Of a stretch of DNA of 5,145 nucleotides, positions 1-4,958 are shown in pieces. Below the pieces are notes generated by a model. That model did not search any database. It was not told where the DNA came from and saw only the letters and a list, made by a program, of their open reading frames with translations. The position numbers and the translations under genes are program-made. Every line of letters begins with the position of its first letter. Positions within the stretch are counted from its first letter, which is position 1. Origin of the DNA: an uncultured Ruminococcus sp. (lineage in GTDB: Bacteria > Bacillota > Clostridia > Oscillospirales > Ruminococcaceae); NCBI GenBank assembly GCA_946183385.1, contig CAMHBN010000158.1, positions 1-5,145 of the forward strand. The letters run 5' to 3'.

Positions 1-434
1 CACTGACCAGCGCCGGTCTCGGTAGTAACGCCCTTGAGACCCTGCTTTTTAGCGTAGTAAGCCTGCGCGATAGCGGAATTGAGCTTGTGGCTTCCCGAGG
101 TGTTGTTGCCCTCGAATTTGTAGTATATCTTTGCGGGAGTACCGAGTGCCTTTTCGAGGCAGTATGCTCTTACGAGAGGAGAGGGACGGTACATCTTGTA
201 GAATGAGAGTATCTCCTCGGGGATATCGATGTAGGGAGTTGTGTCGTCGAGCTCCTGTTTAACGAGCTCGTCGCAGAATACAGCACCGAGCTCCTCGGCT
301 GTTACAGGCTTGCCTGTGCCGGGGTTGAGGAGCGGAGCGGGCTTCTTCTTCATATCAGCGCGCACATTGTACCACTGCTTCGGGAGCTCGCTCTCCTCAA
401 GGTAGATTTTGTAAGGGATCTTTTCGTTTGACAT
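1..434 (-). CDS. trpB: Tryptophan synthase beta chain, type 2 (TrpB2), N-terminal part
   Basis: PLP enzyme of the TrpB2 subfamily, which joins indole and L-serine to make L-tryptophan in the cytoplasm. I translated 144 codons from the ATG at 434-432. The protein begins MSNEKIPYKIYLEE, has the RPSPLVRA substrate-domain segment near residue 83, then the motif EGNNTSGSHKLNSA, in which Lys117 should carry the PLP Schiff base, and ends at the window edge in TETGAGQ. The long N-terminal extension before the RPSPL segment and the SHKLN wording fit TrpB2 rather than the classical TrpA-bound TrpB1. The family is about 450 residues, so roughly two thirds of the gene lies beyond position 1. AAAGGAG sits 8 nt before the ATG, supporting this start. 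No other trp gene is visible upstream; the gene has its own promoter and a Trp T-box leader. The subfamily call is strong; whether it makes tryptophan in vivo or salvages indole is inference. Confidence 0.93.
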   Translation of the reverse strand, partial: MSNEKIPYKIYLEESELPKQWYNVRADMKKKPAPLLNPGTGKPVTAEELGAVFCDELVKQELDDTTPYIDIPEEILSFYKMYRPSPLVRAYCLEKALGTPAKIYYKFEGNNTSGSHKLNSAIAQAYYAKKQGLKGVTTETGAGQ

Positions 435-466
435 AGCTATTTCTCCTTTATTGTTATTTTTCGGAC

Positions 467-512
467 AAAATAAAAACTCCTGTCCGACATCGAAAAATGT
501 CAGGGACAGGAG
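467..512 (-). terminator. Intrinsic terminator of the trpB2 T-box
   Basis: On the minus strand, CTCCTGTCC pairs with GGACAGGAG and an inner GACAT pairs with ATGTC. There is a 2-nt CT bulge and a TTTTCG-type loop, and the run TTTTTATTTT follows. It lies just after the T-box motif and 33 nt upstream of the trpB2 start codon. It is expected to form when tRNA-Trp is charged and to be displaced by the antiterminator when uncharged tRNA binds. Confidence 0.93.
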
Positions 513-755
513 CCGATAAACTTAGCTTCTGCGGTGCCACCCCGCTTGACGTAATGATACGTCCGCTCGTGTGTACAATTAAGATACACGGGATTTGGTA
601 ACGCAGTACCGCTGCGGCTCGCATACTCGGGCGATATGCCCTTTCAGTCCGCCCTCGGAAGCCCATTCGCCGAATCTCCGCGCACCTGCTCGCACCTACC
701 GCAGGCTCTCTGAAACGCTTATGAAGCGGTTACTCACACTTCTTCACAGGTTTAT
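471..755 (-). ncRNA. T-box riboswitch (tRNA-Trp responsive) leading trpB2
   Basis: This leader RNA reads the charging state of a tRNA and controls transcription termination ahead of trpB2. Reading the minus strand: Stem I has the GAGAG motif (about 709-705), a CCTGC/GCAGG distal arm, and a specifier loop reading GCGAA-UGG-GCUUCCGAG, with the Trp codon UGG at 665-663. A TTTCAG/CTGAAA helix closes this region. Further helices follow, including a perfect GACGTA/TACGTC hairpin (563-548). Next comes the T-box motif AAGCGGGGUGGCACCGCAG (547-529), where UGGC (539-536) would pair with the tRNA acceptor end. The variable base is C, which matches the G73 discriminator of bacterial tRNA-Trp. A terminator hairpin follows at 512-477. 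Specifier, variable base and downstream gene all point to tryptophan. The 5' end (about 755) is inferred from the promoter. Confidence 0.95.
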
Positions 756-761
756 GAGTGC

Positions 762-790
762 ATTATAACATAAACATCTGTATTTGTCAA
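762..790 (-). promoter_or_regulatory. Sigma-A promoter of the T-box/trpB2 unit
   Basis: The minus strand reads TTGACA (790-785), a 17-bp spacer, then TATAAT (767-762). Both boxes match consensus exactly. Transcription should start near 755, just before T-box Stem I. Such a strong promoter fits a gene whose control is exerted by attenuation rather than at initiation. Confidence 0.9.
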
Positions 791-816
791 GGGATTTTTA
801 TTCCCTTTGCGACAAA
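783..816. repeat. Inverted repeat overlapping the trpB2 -35 box
   Basis: TTTGTC (783-788) pairs with GACAAA (811-816) and AAGGGA (789-794) pairs with TCCCTT (802-807), with a TTTTTAT loop and a 3-nt bulge on one side. It contains the whole -35 hexamer of the trpB2 promoter. It could be the transcript end of the upstream ydjH-like gene, although no T-run follows on the minus strand, or a protein-binding site. Its role is not established. Confidence 0.45.
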
Positions 817-820
817 CTCT

Positions 821-886
821 GTAGGGGCGGATGCGCAATGCGCGTCCCTACAATAATTCCGAATTCCGCATTACGAATTCCGAATC
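821..886. repeat. Short dispersed-type repeat: GTAGGG hairpin plus AATTCCG units
   Basis: Two linked parts are visible. At 821-851 a hairpin has outer arms GTAG/CTAC and an inner 8-bp stem (829-836 with 840-847, one G-T pair) around an AAT loop. At 855-882 there are four consecutive 7-bp units, AATTCCG, AATTCCG, CATTACG and AATTCCG, running to within 8 bp of the stop codon of the ydjH-like gene. No coding role is apparent. It resembles the small non-coding repeat elements scattered through clostridial genomes, but that comparison is from memory and only one copy is seen here. Confidence 0.55.
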
Positions 887-889
887 AAA

Positions 890-1840
890 TCAGCGATGTC
901 CGCCGCTGCCGCCGAAGGTGCCGCCATGATAGCCGCCGCCTCCGCCTCCGCCGCTGCGGTGACTGCCTCCGCTGCCTCCGCTGCTGCCGCTGCTCTGCGG
1001 GATATGCGTCTTTGAGGTATGCGAGCGCAGGAACACGTCATCCTTCGTACTGAACCGCGACTCCTCCTTCGAGAGGTATATATTCGGGTTGGTCTTGCTC
1101 TTGAACTTGTAGTTCTTCTTGCCTATAAAGAAGGCGATGATGTTGGTCAGACTTCCTCCGAAAAATGCGATGAGGAAGGAGCGCAGGTATACAACAGGCG
1201 GCTTGTGCTTCGAGATGACAAGCTTTCCGTTAAAGTAGTAGACGTACCTGTCAGTATGGCTGTTGTAGTAATACTTCAGCCCCGACCTGAATTCGCTCTG
1301 ATATGTTTCAAGACCGCGCAGGAAGCACTCAACGCCGCGCTTGATATCGGAGTAATGCTCGGCGTAGTTGCCCTCCTCCGAGGACGGCAGATACTCGTAG
1401 GTCGCCTCGCGGATAGCATCCGTCTTGCCGTCGTAGAACATTATGGCGTTGCCCTCGGTAAGGATATGGTCGTAAGCGGGCTTCTTGCCTGTCATATCAA
1501 TGAAGAAGATCACGCCGTCGGTGTCCGCGCCGAAATGCTCGTCGTAAGTCCTGTTGCAGAATGTGACCGTTTCGCTGTCGCTCATATAGTGCTCCGGGCC
1601 CGCAAGCAGCACGTAGATATTCAGCTGAAGCCTTGCCGCGGTATCCCTCAGCTCCTGATTCAGCGCGTCAAGGACATCGGGATGCTTGTCAAATACTCCC
1701 GCATTGTCTTCGACCATCGAGAGCGAGATGTCACCCGACCAGCCCGCGTAATCGTTATCCGCAAAGGCTGTGACCGCGAACACGGGAAGGATAAGGATAA
1801 GCGTCAGCACAGTTGCTGCTGCTGCAAAAAAACGTCTCAT
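890..1840 (-). CDS. TPM-domain membrane protein with Gly-rich tail (YdjH-like)
   Basis: A 316-residue exported membrane protein. Residues 1-27 form a signal peptide (MRRFF, a Leu/Ile/Val core, likely cut after TAFA). Residues about 41-175 look like a TPM domain (also called DUF477): VEDNAGVFD at the start, a LNIYVLLA strand, then CNRTYDEHFGADTDGVIFFIDM. A second membrane helix spans about 216-239. A basic segment follows, and the tail from about 283 is almost all Gly, Ser and His, a common ending in TPM proteins. The start ATG overlaps the stop of the upstream zinc-ribbon gene by 4 nt (ATGA), so translation is probably coupled; AGGAGG lies 12 nt upstream. In Bacillus subtilis the paired YdjG and YdjH anchor YdjI at the membrane in a PspA-linked envelope stress system. 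Family and pairing are well supported; the stress role here is inference. No clear terminator follows. Confidence 0.82.
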   Translation of the reverse strand: MRRFFAAAATVLTLILILPVFAVTAFADNDYAGWSGDISLSMVEDNAGVFDKHPDVLDALNQELRDTAARLQLNIYVLLAGPEHYMSDSETVTFCNRTYDEHFGADTDGVIFFIDMTGKKPAYDHILTEGNAIMFYDGKTDAIREATYEYLPSSEEGNYAEHYSDIKRGVECFLRGLETYQSEFRSGLKYYYNSHTDRYVYYFNGKLVISKHKPPVVYLRSFLIAFFGGSLTNIIAFFIGKKNYKFKSKTNPNIYLSKEESRFSTKDDVFLRSHTSKTHIPQSSGSSGGSGGSHRSGGGGGGGYHGGTFGGSGGHR

Positions 1841-2895
1841 TGTGTCATCAGCCCTCCTATAAACAGGATGAGGAAGACGATGAAGCCGATAATGGACGTA
1901 AAGCCAGCAAGCTTCGCCTTCGACAGCGGCGGAGTACCCGCCAGCTTGCCCGTCTGACCGTTCATCGCGAACTCGTACACCTTACCCTTGTACTTGTAGC
2001 TCATGAACCACACGGGGAGCATCATATAGCTCCAGTCGGTCCTGAGGAGGTTGTAGGTCTCGTTTTCGACCTTTATGGAGGAATAATTGCCGATGCTGTT
2101 ATGTACCTGCTCGCGGCTGACCTTGTCGGCTCGCTCACGTATACGCGGAAGCACTCCCGCGCGGTCAACGTCGTACTTGTCGGCGTAGAATCCGCTGAGG
2201 TATGACATCGAGAAATCCTTCATATCCTTGTAGTCAAAGGGCTCGATAGCCTCCATGAGCAGGTCGTCTATCTTGCTTTCGCCGTCGGCGGGTATGCCCT
2301 TGGTGAGGATGCGGGCGTTCCTGACGATGCTGTACTCCTTCGTCTCGGTGTAGACGTACTCGCCCGACGTCCACGTGCGCACCTTCTTGCCTACTGCCGA
2401 GTAATGCGCGTCAACGTCGCAGTCAGCCACCCAGAACGGAACATACAGTCCCGTCATCTTTTCGAGCTGCTGGTCGGACTTGAAGTCGCTCGGCACGAAC
2501 TTTCTGCCCTTGCACCACTCCTTGAAGGCGTCGAGAGCCTGCTCGCGCGTGTATCTGAATCCGATGACCTTGTTGGGCTTGTAGTCGCCCGTGAGCTTGC
2601 CCGAGAGGATGACGGGGTTGTGGCAGTAGTAGCAGAACAGCGCTGTCTGCCGGTCGTCAGCCATTATCTCGGCACCGCAGCTTTTGCAGTAGTAGAGTTG
2701 GGTATGCTCGGCGAACTCGTCCTTTGCCTCCTCGAGAGCCTCGTCGGTCGGCAGAGCCTCAAGCTCGGCGTATATCTTCTTTATCTCCTCCATCGTGAAC
2801 GAGCTGTCGCAGTATTCACAGGCGAGGGTCTGTATCGTCGGGTCGAATTTCAGGTCGGCGCCGCAGTTTGGACATTTATATTCTGATGCTTCCAA
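1837..2895 (-). CDS. Double zinc-ribbon protein with C-terminal membrane anchor (YdjG-like)
   Basis: From a TTG start at 2895 the protein has 352 residues. Two zinc ribbons lie at the N terminus: CPNC (8-11) with CEYC (26-29), and CKSC (70-73) with CYYC (88-91), separated by an acidic helical stretch. A soluble domain follows, with YVPFWVADCDVDAHY near 151 and the late LPVWFMSYKYKGKVYEFAMNGQTGK stretch in two parts near 293. A single hydrophobic helix at about 330-349 ends the chain, so most of it should face the cytoplasm. The nearest known type is B. subtilis YdjG, partner of YdjH, and here too the next gene encodes a TPM protein with a 4-nt overlap. An ATG at 2904 is in frame but abuts GGAG of the ribosome binding site (AAAGGAGATG), leaving no spacing. 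TTG, 9 nt after GGAG, is the better start. The exact function is unknown; membrane anchoring or stress sensing is inferred. Confidence 0.82.
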   Translation of the reverse strand: MEASEYKCPNCGADLKFDPTIQTLACEYCDSSFTMEEIKKIYAELEALPTDEALEEAKDEFAEHTQLYYCKSCGAEIMADDRQTALFCYYCHNPVILSGKLTGDYKPNKVIGFRYTREQALDAFKEWCKGRKFVPSDFKSDQQLEKMTGLYVPFWVADCDVDAHYSAVGKKVRTWTSGEYVYTETKEYSIVRNARILTKGIPADGESKIDDLLMEAIEPFDYKDMKDFSMSYLSGFYADKYDVDRAGVLPRIRERADKVSREQVHNSIGNYSSIKVENETYNLLRTDWSYMMLPVWFMSYKYKGKVYEFAMNGQTGKLAGTPPLSKAKLAGFTSIIGFIVFLILFIGGLMTQ

Positions 2896-2926
2896 GCGTA
2901 ACATCTCCTTTCGTCGTAACTAATAT

Positions 2927-2955
2927 ATTCTACCATATTCCGACATATATTTCAA
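2927..2955 (-). promoter_or_regulatory. Sigma-A promoter of the ydjG/ydjH-like pair
   Basis: The minus strand reads TTGAAA (2955-2950), a 17-bp spacer, then TAGAAT (2932-2927). Start of transcription is expected near 2920, with a leader of about 25 nt holding AAAGGAG. No sigma-W-type sequence (TGAAAC with CGTA) is apparent, unlike the B. subtilis ydj operon, so expression here may be housekeeping rather than stress-sigma driven. Confidence 0.8.
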
Positions 2956-3000
2956 GAGGTGTATTTGTTTTCTGTAGGGAACGCCCCCTGCACAGTTTAT

Positions 3001-3029
3001 TTGACATTTGAGATAATATGTGGTATAAT
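3001..3029 (+). promoter_or_regulatory. Sigma-A promoter of prfB
   Basis: TTGACA (3001-3006), a 17-bp spacer and TATAAT (3024-3029) match consensus at every position. Transcription should begin near 3036, giving a leader of about 37 nt. Its position downstream of the upstream in-frame ATG at 2959 rules that ATG out as the prfB start. It is divergent from the ydjG-like promoter, with 45 bp between the two -35 boxes. Confidence 0.92.
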
Positions 3030-3072
3030 AGTTTCGTATGTGACCTATCAAGCAAAGAAAGGATTCCGAATT

Positions 3073-4191
3073 ATGATTATTCTTGACGAACTGAGAGTCG
3101 AAATGGTCGGCTACCGCAAGGAAATGGAAGAGCTCGCCGACGTTCTGAATATCAAAGCCGCAAAGGAAAGAGTGGCTGAGCTTAACAAGCAGACCGAGGC
3201 AAACGGCTTCTGGGACGACCTCGAAAACTCGCAGAAGGTGCTTCAGGAGACAAAGTCCCTCGAGCGCAAGATAGATAAGTTCAACAAGCTCAACGACAGC
3301 CTCGAGGACATCATCGCCCTCATCGAGCTTTCGATAGAGGCTGACGACGAGAGCTCCGTTGACGAGATAAAGACCGAGTCCGACGCATTCAAGACCAAGC
3401 TCGAGGAGGAAAAGCTCTCAACTCTCCTCACAGGCGAGTACGACGGCTCGAACGCCATCCTCACCTTCCACGCGGGCGCAGGCGGAACAGAGGCTCAGGA
3501 CTGGGCGGAGATGCTCTACCGTATGTACAACCACTGGGCTGAGCGCCACGAGTACAAGGTCGAGCTCCTCGACTACCTCGACGGCGACGATGCAGGTCTG
3601 AAATCGGCGTCGATACTCATCGAAGGCGACAACGCCTACGGCTATATGAAGTCGGAATCGGGCGTGCACAGACTTGTCCGCGTGTCACCGTTCGACGCCT
3701 CGGGCAGACGCCACACATCATTCGCGGCTCTCGAAGTTATGCCCGAGATCGACGACTCCATCGAGGTAGAGATACGCGAGGAAGACCTCATCATGGAGGT
3801 TTACCGCTCCAGCGGTGCAGGCGGTCAGAAGGTAAACAAGACCAGCTCGGCTGTACGCCTTATCCACAAGCCCACGGGTATCGTGGTATCGTGCCAGACT
3901 CAGCGCAGCCAGTACCAGAACAAGGACTACGCGATGAAGATGCTCCGCTCGAAGCTCATCGAGATAAAGGAGCGCGAGCATCTCGAAAAGATAGAGGACA
4001 TCAAGGGCGTGCAGAACCAGATAGCATGGGGCTCGCAGATACGCTCCTACGTATTTATGCCCTACACCCTCGTCAAGGACCACCGCACAGGCTTCGAGAA
4101 CGGCAACATACAGGCAGTCATGGACGGCGACCTCGACGGCTTCATCAACGCATATCTGAAATCGCTCTCACACGGAACGCTTCAGAAATAA
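3073..4191 (+). CDS. prfB: Peptide chain release factor 2 (RF2)
   Basis: RF2 recognises UGA and UAA stop codons in the ribosomal A site and triggers release of the finished protein. The 372-residue product has a coiled N-terminal domain, then SPF at 205-207 (the RF2 stop-reading tripeptide; RF1 has PxT), then GAGGQ with GGQ at 250-252, the catalytic loop whose Gln acts at the peptidyl transferase centre. QIRSYVFMPYTLVKDHRTG marks the C-terminal domain. Numbering of both motifs agrees with E. coli RF2, which supports the start at 3073; AAAGGA (3058-3063) lies 9 nt before it. The reading frame extends up to an ATG at 2959, but that lies before the promoter. Most bacterial prfB genes need a +1 frameshift at codon 25-26 for autoregulation; here codons 24-26 read GTT CTG AAT without a stop, so the gene is one continuous frame. 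A small membrane protein gene follows after 24 nt. Confidence 0.98.
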   Translation: MIILDELRVEMVGYRKEMEELADVLNIKAAKERVAELNKQTEANGFWDDLENSQKVLQETKSLERKIDKFNKLNDSLEDIIALIELSIEADDESSVDEIKTESDAFKTKLEEEKLSTLLTGEYDGSNAILTFHAGAGGTEAQDWAEMLYRMYNHWAERHEYKVELLDYLDGDDAGLKSASILIEGDNAYGYMKSESGVHRLVRVSPFDASGRRHTSFAALEVMPEIDDSIEVEIREEDLIMEVYRSSGAGGQKVNKTSSAVRLIHKPTGIVVSCQTQRSQYQNKDYAMKMLRSKLIEIKEREHLEKIEDIKGVQNQIAWGSQIRSYVFMPYTLVKDHRTGFENGNIQAVMDGDLDGFINAYLKSLSHGTLQK

Positions 4192-4215
4192 TGATATCGT
4201 AAAAGGAGAAAAACT

Positions 4216-4527
4216 ATGAAAATCGCATTCAAGGTCATCAACGTTCTGCTCATCGTATGGTCTGTCATCGCAATACTGAGCGCATTCATCAGCGCGGGTC
4301 TGCTCGGTGCGGCACTCGCCTTCGTCTTCACGCTGATAACGCTCTTTATGGCTATCGCAGGCTTCAAGGGCGACTACACGCAGTGCAAGAAGCTCGCTTA
4401 TGTATCGCTCGTCTTCTCGGTGATAAACCTCTTCACTTCGAGCTTTTCGGGCGGCTCGATAGTCTCGCTCATACTTATGATAGGCTATCTTGTGATGTGC
4501 ATAACGCTCGAATCGAAATCATTCTAA
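4216..4527 (+). CDS. Small four-helix membrane protein of unknown function
   Basis: A 103-residue, very hydrophobic protein that I do not recognise. Four probable membrane helices are visible: about 5-23, 27-50, 58-75 and 80-98, with a short charged loop GFKGDYTQCKK between the second and third pair. No enzyme motif, signal cleavage site or conserved Cys cluster is apparent. AAAAGGAG (4201-4208) lies 7 nt before the ATG, a strong ribosome binding site. The gene starts 24 nt after prfB with no promoter or terminator between them, so it is probably cotranscribed with prfB, and a strong terminator follows 4 nt after its stop codon. Codon use is like that of prfB (many C/G-ending codons), which argues for a resident gene and against a chance reading frame. 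A functional link to translation termination is not implied by position alone. Confidence 0.8.
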   Translation: MKIAFKVINVLLIVWSVIAILSAFISAGLLGAALAFVFTLITLFMAIAGFKGDYTQCKKLAYVSLVFSVINLFTSSFSGGSIVSLILMIGYLVMCITLESKSF

Positions 4528-4530
4528 AAG

Positions 4531-4557
4531 AAAAAGCACCCGCAGGGGTGCTTTTTT
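4531..4557 (+). terminator. Intrinsic terminator of the prfB operon
   Basis: AAAAAGCACCC (4531-4541), loop GCAG, GGGTGCTTTTT (4546-4556), with a T-run through 4557. The stem of up to 11 bp is GC-rich at its tip and begins 4 nt after the stop codon of the small membrane protein gene. Confidence 0.95.
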
Positions 4558-4591
4558 CGAGGGCTCTGCCTGAAACGGGCAGATAAGACTA

Positions 4592-4624
4592 AAGGCTGCA
4601 CCAAACCGATGCAGCCTTATTTTT
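4592..4624. terminator. Bidirectional terminator between convergent genes
   Basis: AAGGCTGCA (4592-4600) and TGCAGCCTT (4610-4618) form a perfect 9-bp stem with a 9-nt loop. On the plus strand TTATTTTT follows, a backup for the prfB terminator about 40 bp earlier. On the minus strand the stem is preceded by an A-run and followed by TTTAGTCTT, a weaker tail, serving the ribbon-helix-helix gene, whose TAA stop (4619-4617) lies at the base of the stem. Confidence 0.85.
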
Positions 4625-4802
4625 CGTTCTCATTTTCAGAAGTGTCGAGATTGTCTATCGCGTATTTGAGGCATTGCAGTACGAGCTGATTCAGCGAGAG
4701 GTTGTTCTCGAAGGCGAGCTTTTCCAGCTTTTCGACGAATTCCCGCGGCAGCCTGAACGTCTTCGTGACATATTCATCGTATCCTTTTTGTAATTTAAAC
4801 AT
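4617..4802 (-). CDS. Ribbon-helix-helix (Arc/CopG-type) DNA-binding protein
   Basis: A 61-residue protein with the layout of a ribbon-helix-helix regulator: a short tail, a strand VTKTFRL (about 12-18), helix A PREFVEKLEKLAFENN (19-34), the turn LSLNQ, and helix B LVLQCLKYAIDNL (40-52), then an acidic end. Such proteins dimerise through the strand, which reads the DNA major groove, and act as repressors or antitoxins. The start at 4802 is chosen because AAGGAG lies 9 nt before it; an in-frame ATG at 4835 would add 11 residues but has no ribosome binding site. No toxin gene is adjacent on the same strand, since the gene ends in a terminator, so a lone regulator is more likely than half of a toxin-antitoxin pair. 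It is divergent from a small membrane protein gene across a spacer with repeated TATTGTA motifs. Confidence 0.82.
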   Translation of the reverse strand: MFKLQKGYDEYVTKTFRLPREFVEKLEKLAFENNLSLNQLVLQCLKYAIDNLDTSENENEK

Positions 4803-4850
4803 ATTCTCACACTCCTTGTAATTATTATCTAACATTTTTCTGATAAAATA

Positions 4851-4892
4851 TACAATAAAATTGCAAGAAGTTTGTATTGTATTATTATTGTA
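4851..4892. promoter_or_regulatory. Candidate operator: three TATTGTA/TACAATA copies
   Basis: TACAATA at 4851-4857 is the inverted copy of TATTGTA at 4875-4881 and 4886-4892. The last two are direct repeats 11 bp apart, about one helical turn. The copy at 4886-4892 overlaps the -35 box of the downstream plus-strand promoter. The site lies 49-90 bp upstream of the ribbon-helix-helix start codon. Binding by that protein is inferred; the region is AT-rich, so chance repeats are possible. Confidence 0.4.
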
Positions 4893-4916
4893 AATTGAAT
4901 CTGAAAATGTTATAAT
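4888..4916 (+). promoter_or_regulatory. Promoter of the partial membrane-protein gene
   Basis: TTGTAA (4888-4893), a 17-bp spacer and a perfect TATAAT (4911-4916). Transcription should begin near 4923, with about 36 nt of leader before the ATG, including AAAGGAGG. The -35 box matches consensus at four of six positions, which leaves room for regulation. Confidence 0.7.
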
Positions 4917-4958
4917 TAATAAAACGAAGCGGATTCGCTCGCCAAAGGAGGTATAATT

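Noticed and set aside
454..666. Minus-strand open frame of 70 codons inside the trpB2 leader
   Set aside because: Its ATG overlaps the T-box specifier, it has no ribosome binding site, and the whole stretch is explained by conserved T-box structure and the terminator.
855..882. CRISPR-like array
   Set aside because: The units are 7 bp and contiguous, without spacers.
784..1053. Arg/Cys-rich plus-strand open frame
   Set aside because: It runs through the repeat element and the antisense of the polyglycine tail; the Arg/Cys runs are the mirror of Gly codons.
1019..1957. Long plus-strand open frame opposite the TPM gene
   Set aside because: It is antisense to a gene with a signal peptide, TPM domain and operon context. 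Its product has no coherent domain and it arises from the G/C-ending codons of the real gene.
1813..2886. Two plus-strand open frames opposite the zinc-ribbon gene
   Set aside because: No ribosome binding site or promoter; the minus strand encodes paired CxxC zinc ribbons.
3243..4202. Several frames overlapping prfB on both strands
   Set aside because: They are shadows of a clear RF2 gene with SPF and GGQ motifs.
4257..4586. Plus-strand frame overlapping the small membrane protein
   Set aside because: It lacks a ribosome binding site and runs through the terminator hairpin.
4617..4802. Antitoxin half of a toxin-antitoxin pair
   Set aside because: No toxin gene follows on the same strand, because the gene ends in a terminator, and the divergent neighbour looks like a DUF4190-type membrane protein.
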